Shown: positions 35,141 through 42,714 of the stretch, piece by piece
Layout: each line of letters starts with the position of its first letter
Position numbering within the stretch: position 1 is the first letter of the stretch
DNA from: Bacillota bacterium
GTDB lineage: Bacteria > Bacillota > Clostridia > Caldicoprobacterales > Xylanivirgaceae
Length of the DNA: 64,000 nucleotides
Direction of reading: 5' to 3'
NCBI GenBank assembly: GCA_023621995.1
Contig: JAMOAB010000005.1
Location: forward strand, 97,190 to 161,189
Translations under genes and position numbers: made by a program
The notes under the pieces: generated by a model
What the model was told of the DNA's origin: nothing
Database searches by the model: none
What the model saw: the letters and a program-made list of their open reading frames with translations, nothing else

Positions 35141-37042
35141 TTAATAAAAACTTACAAGCTCATCACTTAAGAGACCCGACATAAGTCCAGAGACTATTTC
35201 TGCCACAGTCCAACCCGATTCAATAGACCAAGGCCCCCAACCTATATCATAGGGACTTGCAAACACTTCCATGAGTTCTACATCCATAGCTCTTGTCCAG
35301 CCACCATCTAATTTCTTATCGTCACTACGAAGTTGAACACTTATCATAAACTTGGCTATATCCTGCCACAAGTTTTTAAAATAATTATCTTCTGTTATGA
35401 AATATGCCTGCATAAATGCCATAGGTAGCCAATTTACGGAATATAACATATCTACAACCGGATCGCCATTTTTAGTAAGGAGAGAACATTCTCCATCCTC
35501 ATTCCTGCTCATGGTAGCCTTATAGCCTTCATCCCACTCTACATAAGCACCTGAGTCATGTCTGTACGCCTGTAGATCTTCTACTACCGTATATAGAAAA
35601 TCCTTGTGGCCCTCCTCTCCAGTCACCCAGTATAGAAAAGCAGATGGCATGATAAGCCTACATAACTCCTGGGTCTGGCTGTGTTCCCTCACAGTGTCTG
35701 GATACACCGACATAATACTTTCCATACCCTTAATGCCTACATCTTTAAATTTTTCAATATCAGTCAACTTATATGCCAAAAGAAGCGTGGCAAGATAATA
35801 GGCATTATAATGGGCAGATGGAAAACCACCTGGGCTATTCCTTAGCTCTTCCATCTTCTCAAAGGTTAGACTAATATTGTCTGTCCTCTGAACCCTGAGG
35901 CCATCGGTGCCTGTAGTATCTACAAGAAAATTCAGTGCATCTATGCAATTGTCTAGATAGCTCTTGTCTTCTAAATAGAGACTTTTAAATAGATATGGCA
36001 TTATAGCCCTTGCAACATCATCCTGATAGCATACACCCCAACCCTCATTAGACCATCTTACCATGCCCTTATATGTGCCCTCTTTTATTTGGAAAAAATC
36101 AAAACATGCCTTTGTCAAATTATCTGATATCTCGAGATAAGCACTATCACCCTCCAATAAGTAGTAAAACATAAATGCCATAGAAGTCTCACCTATACAG
36201 TCTGCCCGTATATTAGTGAGTATCTGCTGCTTACCATCAGGATATATCTCTGAACCTATACCCTCTAATACTCCCATCTTACCTTTATCTAACAATATTC
36301 CAGCGTCATAGAACCAATTCATGCCCCTATCGATGCTAGCACGTATGCTGCTTTCAAAATCATGGCTACAACCACTTAATCTATAATACTTAGGAATATC
36401 ACCCAAGCTTACCTCATCTTCACATAGCCATTCAATTATGTATTTAACAAGCCCTATCCATTTCTTCCTTGGTGCAAACCTGGCCTTTAGAAAATTTGAA
36501 AGTCTAAAACAACATACAAGGAGGTTGGGCTTGTCAAACCAAAGTGCACGATTGGCTGGATCATTTCTAAACTCATTGTCCACTTCTGTATTAGAATGGG
36601 CTTTTATGTATTCAGCATACTGAAGTATTGGCTCTCCTCCTTCATGCTCATAATATGCTCCTATTCGCATATTATGTTGATCATCTAATATATCACCCAT
36701 GTTTAGACCTGATATGGAATCAGAATCTTGACAAAATACTAGCCGTTCCTTCTTAGTAGATTTAGGTGGCGAAAAGTAGAGCTCCGATATGCTCGATACA
36801 TATTCACAAAACACCTTTCCTCCCCTGTCTATGAACTCATCTATTACTATCCTATCTGTAGGATGGAACATAAGCGGTCTATCTGATACACCACCTAGTA
36901 TGGCAATAGAATGAAAATCCTGTAAATTGGTGTTTGAAACTTCATCTGGTTTTACGACATGCAATTTAATATCCGAATCTAATAATAGTTCTAAAAGATC
37001 ACTATTACTCTCCGTCACTACTAGTAGTGATTTTTTTCCCAT
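35141..37042 (-). CDS. Two-domain protein: GATase-like N-terminus and six-hairpin (alpha/alpha) C-terminus
   Basis: About 633 residues. Residues 1-210 look like a glutamine-amidotransferase-like flavodoxin fold (AILGGVSDRPLMFHPTDR, FIDRGGKVFCEY) of the kind in uncharacterised sugar-acting proteins. Residues 230-630 read as an alpha/alpha toroid with repeated amphipathic helices (IGETSMAFMFYYLLEGDSAY, YQDDVARAIMPYLF, GGFPSAHYNAYYLATLLLAY), as in six-hairpin glycosidases. No catalytic pair can be assigned with confidence. The ATG at 37042 follows GGGAGGT; the track start lies inside that site. First gene of the FAD-SGNH operon. I do not recognise a named family. Confidence 0.7.
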   Translation of the reverse strand: MGKKSLLVVTESNSDLLELLLDSDIKLHVVKPDEVSNTNLQDFHSIAILGGVSDRPLMFHPTDRIVIDEFIDRGGKVFCEYVSSISELYFSPPKSTKKERLVFCQDSDSISGLNMGDILDDQHNMRIGAYYEHEGGEPILQYAEYIKAHSNTEVDNEFRNDPANRALWFDKPNLLVCCFRLSNFLKARFAPRKKWIGLVKYIIEWLCEDEVSLGDIPKYYRLSGCSHDFESSIRASIDRGMNWFYDAGILLDKGKMGVLEGIGSEIYPDGKQQILTNIRADCIGETSMAFMFYYLLEGDSAYLEISDNLTKACFDFFQIKEGTYKGMVRWSNEGWGVCYQDDVARAIMPYLFKSLYLEDKSYLDNCIDALNFLVDTTGTDGLRVQRTDNISLTFEKMEELRNSPGGFPSAHYNAYYLATLLLAYKLTDIEKFKDVGIKGMESIMSVYPDTVREHSQTQELCRLIMPSAFLYWVTGEEGHKDFLYTVVEDLQAYRHDSGAYVEWDEGYKATMSRNEDGECSLLTKNGDPVVDMLYSVNWLPMAFMQAYFITEDNYFKNLWQDIAKFMISVQLRSDDKKLDGGWTRAMDVELMEVFASPYDIGWGPWSIESGWTVAEIVSGLMSGLLSDELVSFY

Positions 37043-37103
37043 GTAGCTACCTCCCATACTATTATTTCAATCCAGTATATTCTCTATTTGTCTGTATGAC
37101 TAT

Positions 37104-37132
37104 ATTATAGTAGTACATGAATGAACTGTAAA
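37104..37132 (-). promoter_or_regulatory. Sigma-A promoter of the six-hairpin/FAD/SGNH operon
   Basis: TTTACA, 17 bases, TATAAT on the minus strand, about 60 bases before the start codon. Confidence 0.75.
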
Positions 37133-37173
37133 TGGTTATGATATAAATTTACAATAAATAGTAGTTACTAGCC

Positions 37174-38187
37174 TTAAACTACATCATTTTCTTTGCCATA
37201 TGAGCTATAACGCTCCAATGCACTATTAATTACTGAATATATGAGTCCTTCATATCCTATTCCGGCAGCTTCTGCCATCTTAGTTATGTCACTATATCCC
37301 CTAACTAAGCCTGGTAGTGAATTTATCTCTAGCACATAGGGTACTCCATTTTTTAGCCTTATATCTACCCTACCATAATCCTTTATATCTAGTGCATTAT
37401 AGGCCCTTTTTGCCGTATCCACAATTTGCTTCTCTAGTTCATTATCTAAGGTAGCTGGACATATATCTTCTGACCTATACCCATCATAGTGGCATTTAAG
37501 CTCAAAACTACTAAACTTAGGTAGATGATCAGGAAGGTTATCATAACTTATCTCCAATATTGGAAGTGTCTGCATATCATTCCTGTAACCTAGCACACCT
37601 ACTGTAAACTCTCTCCCGTCTATATATTCATTTATCATAATAGGTGGATTATAGATTTTTAGCTCTTCTTTGACCTTTTTTCTTAGGGATTCTATTTCAT
37701 ATACTAAACTGTCTTGGTGTATTCCCCTGCTCGAACCTTCATCGGCAGGTTTTATAATTACTGGAAAGTCCATATCTTCTTCTAATTTGTCTAAATCTGC
37801 TTCCTCATAGATTGATAAAAAATTAGGCGTATTTATCCCCTTACTCTTAAATATTCTAGAAGAGACGGCCTTATTTATGGATAGAGTGTGTCCTAGTATT
37901 GAAGAACCTGTGTAGGGAATATTAAAAAATTCTAATATGGCAGGTATTTGGGCCAATCTGGTCTCCCCCCTGATACCATTACATAGGTTGAACACCATAT
38001 CTACCTGCTCTTTTTGCAGTTTTAATATAAAATTACTATCGGCTGTTACCACTATACATTTAAACCTTTTTGAGATAACCTCTTGTACATCCCTTACCAC
38101 TTTCCGTTTTTGTATATCTTCCCTCTTTCCTTCTTCACCTGGTAAATAATTTTTTCTTGGTTGGTCTATCAATATAGCTATCTTCAT
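37174..38187 (-). CDS. ATP-grasp ligase, D-alanine-D-alanine ligase-like
   Basis: A 337-residue ATP-grasp protein. Visible elements are the NIPYTGSSILGHTLSINKAVS region, IIKPADEGSSRGI (nucleotide loop), INEYIDGREFTVGVLG and YGRVDIRLKNGVPYVLEINSLPGL with the Mg2+ ligands. The C-terminal half matches Ddl well. The N-terminus lacks the GGxSxEHxVS motif of true Ddl and instead reads ILIDQPRKNYLPGEEGKRED. It may make another dipeptide-like bond or be a divergent Ddl. It stands between two unrelated transcription units with a GGGAGG site and a possible promoter in 38236-38262. Confidence 0.78.
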   Translation of the reverse strand: MKIAILIDQPRKNYLPGEEGKREDIQKRKVVRDVQEVISKRFKCIVVTADSNFILKLQKEQVDMVFNLCNGIRGETRLAQIPAILEFFNIPYTGSSILGHTLSINKAVSSRIFKSKGINTPNFLSIYEEADLDKLEEDMDFPVIIKPADEGSSRGIHQDSLVYEIESLRKKVKEELKIYNPPIMINEYIDGREFTVGVLGYRNDMQTLPILEISYDNLPDHLPKFSSFELKCHYDGYRSEDICPATLDNELEKQIVDTAKRAYNALDIKDYGRVDIRLKNGVPYVLEINSLPGLVRGYSDITKMAEAAGIGYEGLIYSVINSALERYSSYGKENDVV

Positions 38188-38247
38188 TGTATCTGCCTCC
38201 CACGTGCTAAGTGCTTTATATATTTTATATACATATCCTTATTATAT

Positions 38248-38316
38248 CATATGCTATTTTACATGGCAGATATGTAAACTTATGGGAGACTCCTATGTAA
38301 AGTAAAATAGCATATG
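38248..38316. repeat. 15-bp perfect inverted repeat overlapping the neighbouring hairpin
   Basis: CATATGCTATTTTAC (38248-38262) and its complement (38302-38316) are 39 bases apart. The right copy is also one arm of the hairpin at 38304-38347, so the two structures exclude each other. It lies upstream of the ATP-grasp gene. Confidence 0.75.
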
Positions 38317-38347
38317 GGAATCTGTAAAAGTTCCCATACGCTATTTT
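38304..38347. terminator. 17-bp stem-loop after the Gfo/Idh gene
   Basis: AAAATAGC-TATGGGAA arms pair over 17 positions with one G-U on the minus-strand RNA, loop of ten, flanked by A- and T-rich runs on both sides. It begins eight bases past the stop of the 38355 gene and probably terminates it. Confidence 0.7.
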
Positions 38348-38354
38348 TGTTCTT

Positions 38355-39434
38355 TTATATATCAATTTCCATTTTACTAAGTGGGTTTTGTCTGTGACAC
38401 TCTTCAATCACTGCAATCTGCTGCCTTACCTGCTCAAGAGTAATCTCCAAAGGTGCATCTTCAGTAAGTGTTTTATATAACATGTCATAAAATCCTTGTG
38501 AGATAGTCTTGAATAGATCACTCTGCTCTTCTGGAACATCCCAGCTCTCCTCATACCATTTTAGCTCTTCTCTACAATAGGCAGGAGTGCCATCCTCCTT
38601 AGATAGAGGAGTAGGTATGAGCTCCCTTTTTGGAGCCTCTGAAGGCTTAAAGTATTTCCATTTAATATGGGTCATTGAACCGTCAAGGCCTCCCTGGGTT
38701 CCCTGTACGTTATAAGTAAAGCTTGGATATGCACAACAAGATGATATCTCAAGATCTATAACAGGACGCTCAGGTGCCCTCATTATTAATTTAACATAAT
38801 CCTCAGCATCTCCAAATGTATTGGTCCTATCCATTATGCAATATACATCAGGCATACCATCGTAATCCAAGAACCTCAATGCTTGATCTAAGGGGTGTGG
38901 TCCAGTATTTAGAAGGTTACCACCATAAAAATCCTGTATACATTGCCAATCCCATCTCCTTGCAAAGCCATTGAATGCAATACTAACTTGCACTATACGG
39001 CCTAGAACACCAGAGTCTACAACCTTTTTAACCTGTCTATAATATGGAGCAAAGCGGGACTGCTGATATACGGCAAGTAGTTTCCCTGACTTTTCTGCCG
39101 CCTCCATCATTGCATCCACTTCAGAGACTTTTCGCGCTAAAGGCTTTTCACAAAGCACGTTAAAACCGTGATTTAAAAGATCTATCGTTATAGGAGGATG
39201 TAGATAACTGGGAGTTGCATTTATTACTAAGTCTATATCATCTCTATCGAGTAGCTGGGTATAGTCTTCATACACATCACAGCCAAACTCTTTTGCTGCC
39301 CGTTCACGTCTATCCTCTAGAGGATCTACAGCAGCTACAATTTTAAATCGCTCCTGATCTGTCATAATATGTCTTCCGTGAATATCCCTACCACTACGTC
39401 CCTGACCAAGAATTGCAACACGTATTTGTTTCAT
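38355..39434 (-). CDS. Gfo/Idh/MocA family oxidoreductase
   Basis: A 359-residue enzyme with the Rossmann start RVAILGQGRSGRDIHG (residues 5-20), the EKPLARK motif near 97-103, and LLNTGPHPLDQALRFLDYDG with the conserved His. It acts on a sugar or polyol with NAD(P). Behind AAGGAG, with a 463-base non-coding region upstream, so it is its own transcription unit. Different subgroup from the enzymes at 392 and 44699. The substrate is unknown. Confidence 0.84.
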   Translation of the reverse strand: MKQIRVAILGQGRSGRDIHGRHIMTDQERFKIVAAVDPLEDRRERAAKEFGCDVYEDYTQLLDRDDIDLVINATPSYLHPPITIDLLNHGFNVLCEKPLARKVSEVDAMMEAAEKSGKLLAVYQQSRFAPYYRQVKKVVDSGVLGRIVQVSIAFNGFARRWDWQCIQDFYGGNLLNTGPHPLDQALRFLDYDGMPDVYCIMDRTNTFGDAEDYVKLIMRAPERPVIDLEISSCCAYPSFTYNVQGTQGGLDGSMTHIKWKYFKPSEAPKRELIPTPLSKEDGTPAYCREELKWYEESWDVPEEQSDLFKTISQGFYDMLYKTLTEDAPLEITLEQVRQQIAVIEECHRQNPLSKMEIDI

Positions 39435-39897
39435 GTTTTAACAACTCCTTTTATTTTAATAGGATGTTATAGGTATTTAGGTCCAATAACAAAAGTATTG
39501 GCCTATAAATTTGAATACTTTTATGGATAACTTTATTAATTTGCTTTTGATATAAATAGTTACTATCCATAATGTAAACAGAATTTCAATAATTGATAGT
39601 ATACCTGAATTGTAGTACATAGATGTTCCAAAGTATTGTCTTATCTTACATTTTAATATGATTTTTTTAAAAAAATAGTGCAAATATACAAATTTTCTTC
39701 TATGACTTCATTTACTGAACTATCTCAGCTTTAAACTTCAAGATATGTCTTCTACAAAATGTTTAGTCATATATAATAAATAAAAGTATGGGCTTAGAGG
39801 TCTTAATATGCATCACCTCGCTTCTTTAAAATTATATATGACCTTTTTCATCTGTTACGAGTAGATGAAAAAGTTGTTTTATGCTTTGCTGGATATA
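39435..39897. other. Non-coding region between the Gfo/Idh and GtrA genes
   Basis: 463 bases, very AT-rich. A short imperfect hairpin lies at 39480-39503 and an 11-bp stem (CTTTTTCATCT / AGATGAAAAAG) at 39843-39873, just past the GtrA stop. The 68-codon ORF at 39477-39683 has a TTG start without a ribosome site and is not called. No RNA gene is recognised. Confidence 0.7.
39843..39873 (-). terminator. Stem-loop after the GtrA gene
   Basis: Eleven perfect pairs (CTTTTTCATCT / AGATGAAAAAG), nine-base loop, 25 bases after the stop codon. The minus-strand run after it is AT-rich but not a clean T-tract. Confidence 0.55.
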
Positions 39898-40344
39898 TCA
39901 ATGTTTGTCGTTATCATTCTTGAATATGATACATTTGTTGATTAAAAAACTTATAGTACCTGTAGTCATGGAAGCAATGATATTGACAATGTTTGCCCAC
40001 ATCCTAGGGGATAACCTATCAGGAGATAACATGGTAAGAGTGGACAGAATCCAGCCATTACCCAAAGCTGCTAAGAATAACACTAGTGCATATGCGATAT
40101 ATGTAGATTTTTTATCGTCTCTGTAGTCAAATGTCAGCCTCTTGTTCATGAAGTATCCATTTATTGAATATGCTATAAAGGATATTATCTTGAATAGGAA
40201 AAATACTTTTCCCTTATATATGCCTGTTATAGACATAAGCATATTTATTATACATATATCTATTATGACATTTATAGTTCCCACTGCACCGTATGTGATA
40301 TATTGGAAAATCCAATGGGATTTTATCTTCTCCTTAATGTGCAT
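39898..40344 (-). CDS. GtrA-family membrane protein
   Basis: A 148-residue protein with four transmembrane helices. The family features FQYITYGAVGTINVIIDICI at the N-terminus and FFLFKIISFIAYSINGYFMNKRLTF in the middle are clear. GtrA proteins help translocate lipid-linked sugars for cell-surface glycan decoration. No glycosyltransferase partner is next to it. GGAG sits seven bases before the ATG. Two near-identical promoters lie upstream in a tandem repeat. Confidence 0.88.
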   Translation of the reverse strand: MHIKEKIKSHWIFQYITYGAVGTINVIIDICIINMLMSITGIYKGKVFFLFKIISFIAYSINGYFMNKRLTFDYRDDKKSTYIAYALVLFLAALGNGWILSTLTMLSPDRLSPRMWANIVNIIASMTTGTISFLINKCIIFKNDNDKH

Positions 40345-40390
40345 ATCAAAGCTCCATCTTCAGTATTATATTTAATAAATTATAGCCTAT

Positions 40391-40418
40391 ATTATAGCAT
40401 TAACTAAATGTTTGTAAA
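40391..40418 (-). promoter_or_regulatory. GtrA proximal promoter
   Basis: TTTACA, 16 bases, TATAAT on the minus strand, within the first repeat copy. Confidence 0.75.
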
Positions 40419-40435
40419 ATATGAAACCTAGTTAT

Positions 40436-40463
40436 ATTATAGCATTAATCGAATATTTGTAAA
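40436..40463 (-). promoter_or_regulatory. GtrA distal promoter
   Basis: TTTACA, 16 bases, TATAAT on the minus strand, within the second repeat copy and 45 bases upstream of the proximal promoter. Confidence 0.72.
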
Positions 40464-40500
40464 ATATGTTATTTAGTTCTTCTGTTGCAATTTGGATATC

Positions 40501-40527
40501 CTTCCAATACACTATATCTATTGGAAG
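40501..40527 (+). promoter_or_regulatory. Leader hairpin before the 40547 gene
   Basis: CTTCCAATA / TATTGGAAG, nine perfect pairs with a nine-base loop, ending two bases before the AAGGAGG of the next gene. Could modulate translation or be a regulator site. Confidence 0.5.
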
Positions 40528-40546
40528 ATAAGGAGGTAATAAAATA

Positions 40547-41656
40547 ATGACAAAAGCAATTAGATTTATAGATCCTATAGATGGAGTTATGGTAAGTAAT
40601 GCTGCAGGTAAGCTACACAATGATTCCCTTAAAATTGAGGTTTCCCTAGATGCATACCCAGGTAGGCATATCTCGGTAAACGGTGTTCATACCATTTATA
40701 GAAATGGAGCTTACAGAGCCACCGTTAGCTTAAATTCATATAAAAATACACTTGAAGCAGTGGATACAGAGACAGGGGCGAAGGAGACGATTAGGGTCTA
40801 TTGGCTTAAAAACGCCGATAAAAAGTATAGATTGATGCTCGATGACAATATATGGTGTCTACAAGATATTGCAAGGAATGCCGACAGTTATAAATCCATA
40901 TTCGAAAACCCATATCTAGGATTTTTTAAGGATGTCCATGATCAATTTGGTACCAAAGTACATATGCATATCTACTATCAATGCCCTGAATTCGGTGGTT
41001 TCAACTTATCACAGATGCCAGATAAATATAGAGATGAATGGCAGACAAATTCAGATTGGCTACGTCTAACATTTCACGCTGATCAGAATCTGCCAGATAG
41101 ACCATATGTAAATGTTGGATATGATCAGATGAAGTACGAACATGAACGTGTGATTAGCGAAATTAAACGTTTTGCAGGTGAAGAGGTCTTAAGCCCAGTC
41201 ACCACAATACACTGGGCAGAAGTTACAAAAGAAGGATGCCACGCCCTTAAGGAACAAGGCGTCTGTGTGCTCACCGATCACGGTTTTCGCCTTCTTGATG
41301 ATGGAACATTTGGGGAGACTGAAGAAGATTATATTGTATATTATCTATCAGATGAGCAAGTGCAAACAGCTTTAACTTATGGCTTTTATAAAGATCATTC
41401 AGAAGACATTATCTTTTGTCCAGATGCTATAGTATTAAATTCTTATACCCCACAAGAAATACGTAAACTTTTAGACGCATCTTTGGACAACTACCCTAAA
41501 AAAAGTTATGTAGGGCTATTAATTCATGAACAATATTTTTATCCCCACTATGTTAACTATTTACCCGACTATAAAGAACGGGTTTTGGCAGGAGTAGAGT
41601 GGTGTATAGAACATAACTATGAATCTTCATTTGTTAAAGATTTTGTGTTTGAATAA
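40547..41656 (+). CDS. Uncharacterised protein, possible polysaccharide-deacetylase-like fold
   Basis: A 369-residue plus-strand gene with AAGGAGG and a strong terminator. The first 100 residues look beta-rich (DGVMVSNAAGKLHNDSLKIE). From about 105 a deacetylase-like pattern appears: RLMLDDNIWCLQDIA with paired Asp, LRLTFHADQN, then TTIHWAEVTKEGCHALKEQG and a C-terminal VGLLIHEQYFYPHY. These recall the TxDD, H-containing and hydrophobic blocks of NodB-like enzymes but are not canonical. No signal peptide. I do not recognise a named family; a carbohydrate-related role is inferred from fold hints only. Confidence 0.6.
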   Translation: MTKAIRFIDPIDGVMVSNAAGKLHNDSLKIEVSLDAYPGRHISVNGVHTIYRNGAYRATVSLNSYKNTLEAVDTETGAKETIRVYWLKNADKKYRLMLDDNIWCLQDIARNADSYKSIFENPYLGFFKDVHDQFGTKVHMHIYYQCPEFGGFNLSQMPDKYRDEWQTNSDWLRLTFHADQNLPDRPYVNVGYDQMKYEHERVISEIKRFAGEEVLSPVTTIHWAEVTKEGCHALKEQGVCVLTDHGFRLLDDGTFGETEEDYIVYYLSDEQVQTALTYGFYKDHSEDIIFCPDAIVLNSYTPQEIRKLLDASLDNYPKKSYVGLLIHEQYFYPHYVNYLPDYKERVLAGVEWCIEHNYESSFVKDFVFE

Positions 41657-41659
41657 ACT

Positions 41660-41694
41660 AAAAAAGCACTTCAGTTGGGGTGCTTTTTTGTTTA
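41660..41694 (+). terminator. Rho-independent terminator of the 40547 gene
   Basis: Stem AAAAAAGCAC / GTGCTTTTTT followed by GTTTA, four bases past the stop codon. Confidence 0.88.
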
Positions 41695-41730
41695 ATCAGA
41701 TGTACCAAGATATCCATATTAAAACATACT

Positions 41731-41945
41731 GGGCTACTCCTTATCTCCTATTCTCTCTATAGTAATTGGATCATTATCTTTCAGATATGCATAATTTATG
41801 CTCTTCTCCTCTGTCAATATGGAAGTATCTTTTCTGTCGATGGCCTCAGTTTACAACTATAGACTACTGGGAAGTAATTCCTTATAAATCTCCCCTCCCC
41901 GTGAGCATTTAGAGCTATAAGCTGGAAGTCTAGCTCTCTGCCTTT
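41731..41945 (-). pseudogene. Frameshifted coding remnant of unknown family
   Basis: On the minus strand one frame gives RKGRELDFQLIALNAHGEGR and goes on to IRNYFPVVYSCKLR. The reading then shifts and another frame gives EAIDRKDTSILTEEKSINYA and ends in ITIERIGDKE before a stop. Both pieces have protein-like composition, and neither has a start codon or ribosome site. The upstream end is interrupted by the DUF47 operon terminator. It looks like the 3' part of a gene lost by deletion. I cannot assign a family. Confidence 0.35.
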
Positions 41946-41948
41946 TCT

Positions 41949-41989
41949 AAAAATAAAAATCTCTACAAGCCTTTTCGAGACTTGTAGAG
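41949..41989 (-). terminator. Rho-independent terminator of the phosphate transport pair
   Basis: Stem CTCTACAAG / CTTGTAGAG, 11-base loop, then ATTTTTATTTTT on the minus strand. Confidence 0.88.
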
Positions 41990-42070
41990 GTAAGACGTAG
42001 ACAGGAATTTATCGTCAATTTGCTCCTTAAAGTTAAACAAATCCATACCTATGTAATTGTATTTAGTTTT

Positions 42071-42694
42071 CTACATATTCTTCATTATAATACCTTCCAC
42101 AGTCTCAGATACATTTTCACACACATCACAACAATCTTCAAAGCACTGAAAAATCTGTGTCCAGACTATTATATCCATAGTGTCATTACGTTCTATATAA
42201 ATTGTCCTCATTGCCTCTACGTAGAGGGCATCTCCTTTTTCCTCCAAGTTATTTATCTCTACAATATAGTCGTGTATTTTAGTAGATTTCCTAAAGGATG
42301 AAAACTCCTCCATCATCATTTTCATCTTTTTACAACACTCGACTATTATGTCCATAAATTCAAGGGCTTCTGATCGTATTTCCTGTACATTATACATATA
42401 CAGCCGCATCAAAATATCTTCTATAGAATCTACCACATCATCCAGCTGTTGTGACAGTAGAATTATATCTTCCCTTTCTATAGGAGGCACAAATTCTTTA
42501 GCGAGATTTTTCATCATCTCGTGTGTCTCTTCATCTGCATCATGTTCTATCTTGTGGACCTCTACCATTTCATTGGAAAGATTTCCTACATCAAAATTTT
42601 CAAGTATACTTTGCAACCTTTCAGATATCTTACAGGCGTAATCTGTCATTCTTATAAACATTGCATAGTAATCATAACCTTTTCTCCGTCTCAT
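42071..42694 (-). CDS. DUF47-family phosphate transport regulator (PhoU-like)
   Basis: A 207-residue all-helical protein with the DUF47 pattern of repeated PhoU-like helices (VEVHKIEHDADEETHEMMKN, ILLSQQLDDVVDSIEDIL). Such proteins are encoded beside PiT carriers and are thought to modulate them. It lies 20 bases after the PiT gene and ends at a strong terminator. GAGGAGG precedes the ATG. Confidence 0.92.
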   Translation of the reverse strand: MRRRKGYDYYAMFIRMTDYACKISERLQSILENFDVGNLSNEMVEVHKIEHDADEETHEMMKNLAKEFVPPIEREDIILLSQQLDDVVDSIEDILMRLYMYNVQEIRSEALEFMDIIVECCKKMKMMMEEFSSFRKSTKIHDYIVEINNLEEKGDALYVEAMRTIYIERNDTMDIIVWTQIFQCFEDCCDVCENVSETVEGIIMKNM

Positions 42695-42714
42695 TTGTAT
42701 CCTCCTCTTAATCT

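Larger units (their letters stand above)
40388..40468. repeat. Tandem 36-bp repeat (45-bp period), 32/36 identical
   Basis: Copies at 40388-40423 and 40433-40468 begin TATATTATAGCATTAA and end TTTGTAAAATATG. Each carries a complete promoter on the minus strand. Confidence 0.9.
41657..42070. other. Region between convergent units with decayed coding sequence
   Basis: 414 bases between the 40547 gene and the DUF47 gene. It contains two terminators (41660-41694 and 41949-41989) and, between them on the minus strand, a stretch with protein-like reading frames (see pseudogene entry). Nothing else is evident. Confidence 0.65.

Noticed and set aside
39477-39683. 68-codon minus-strand ORF in the gap before GtrA
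   Set aside because: TTG start, no ribosome site, Ile/Lys/Phe-rich as expected from AT-rich non-coding sequence.
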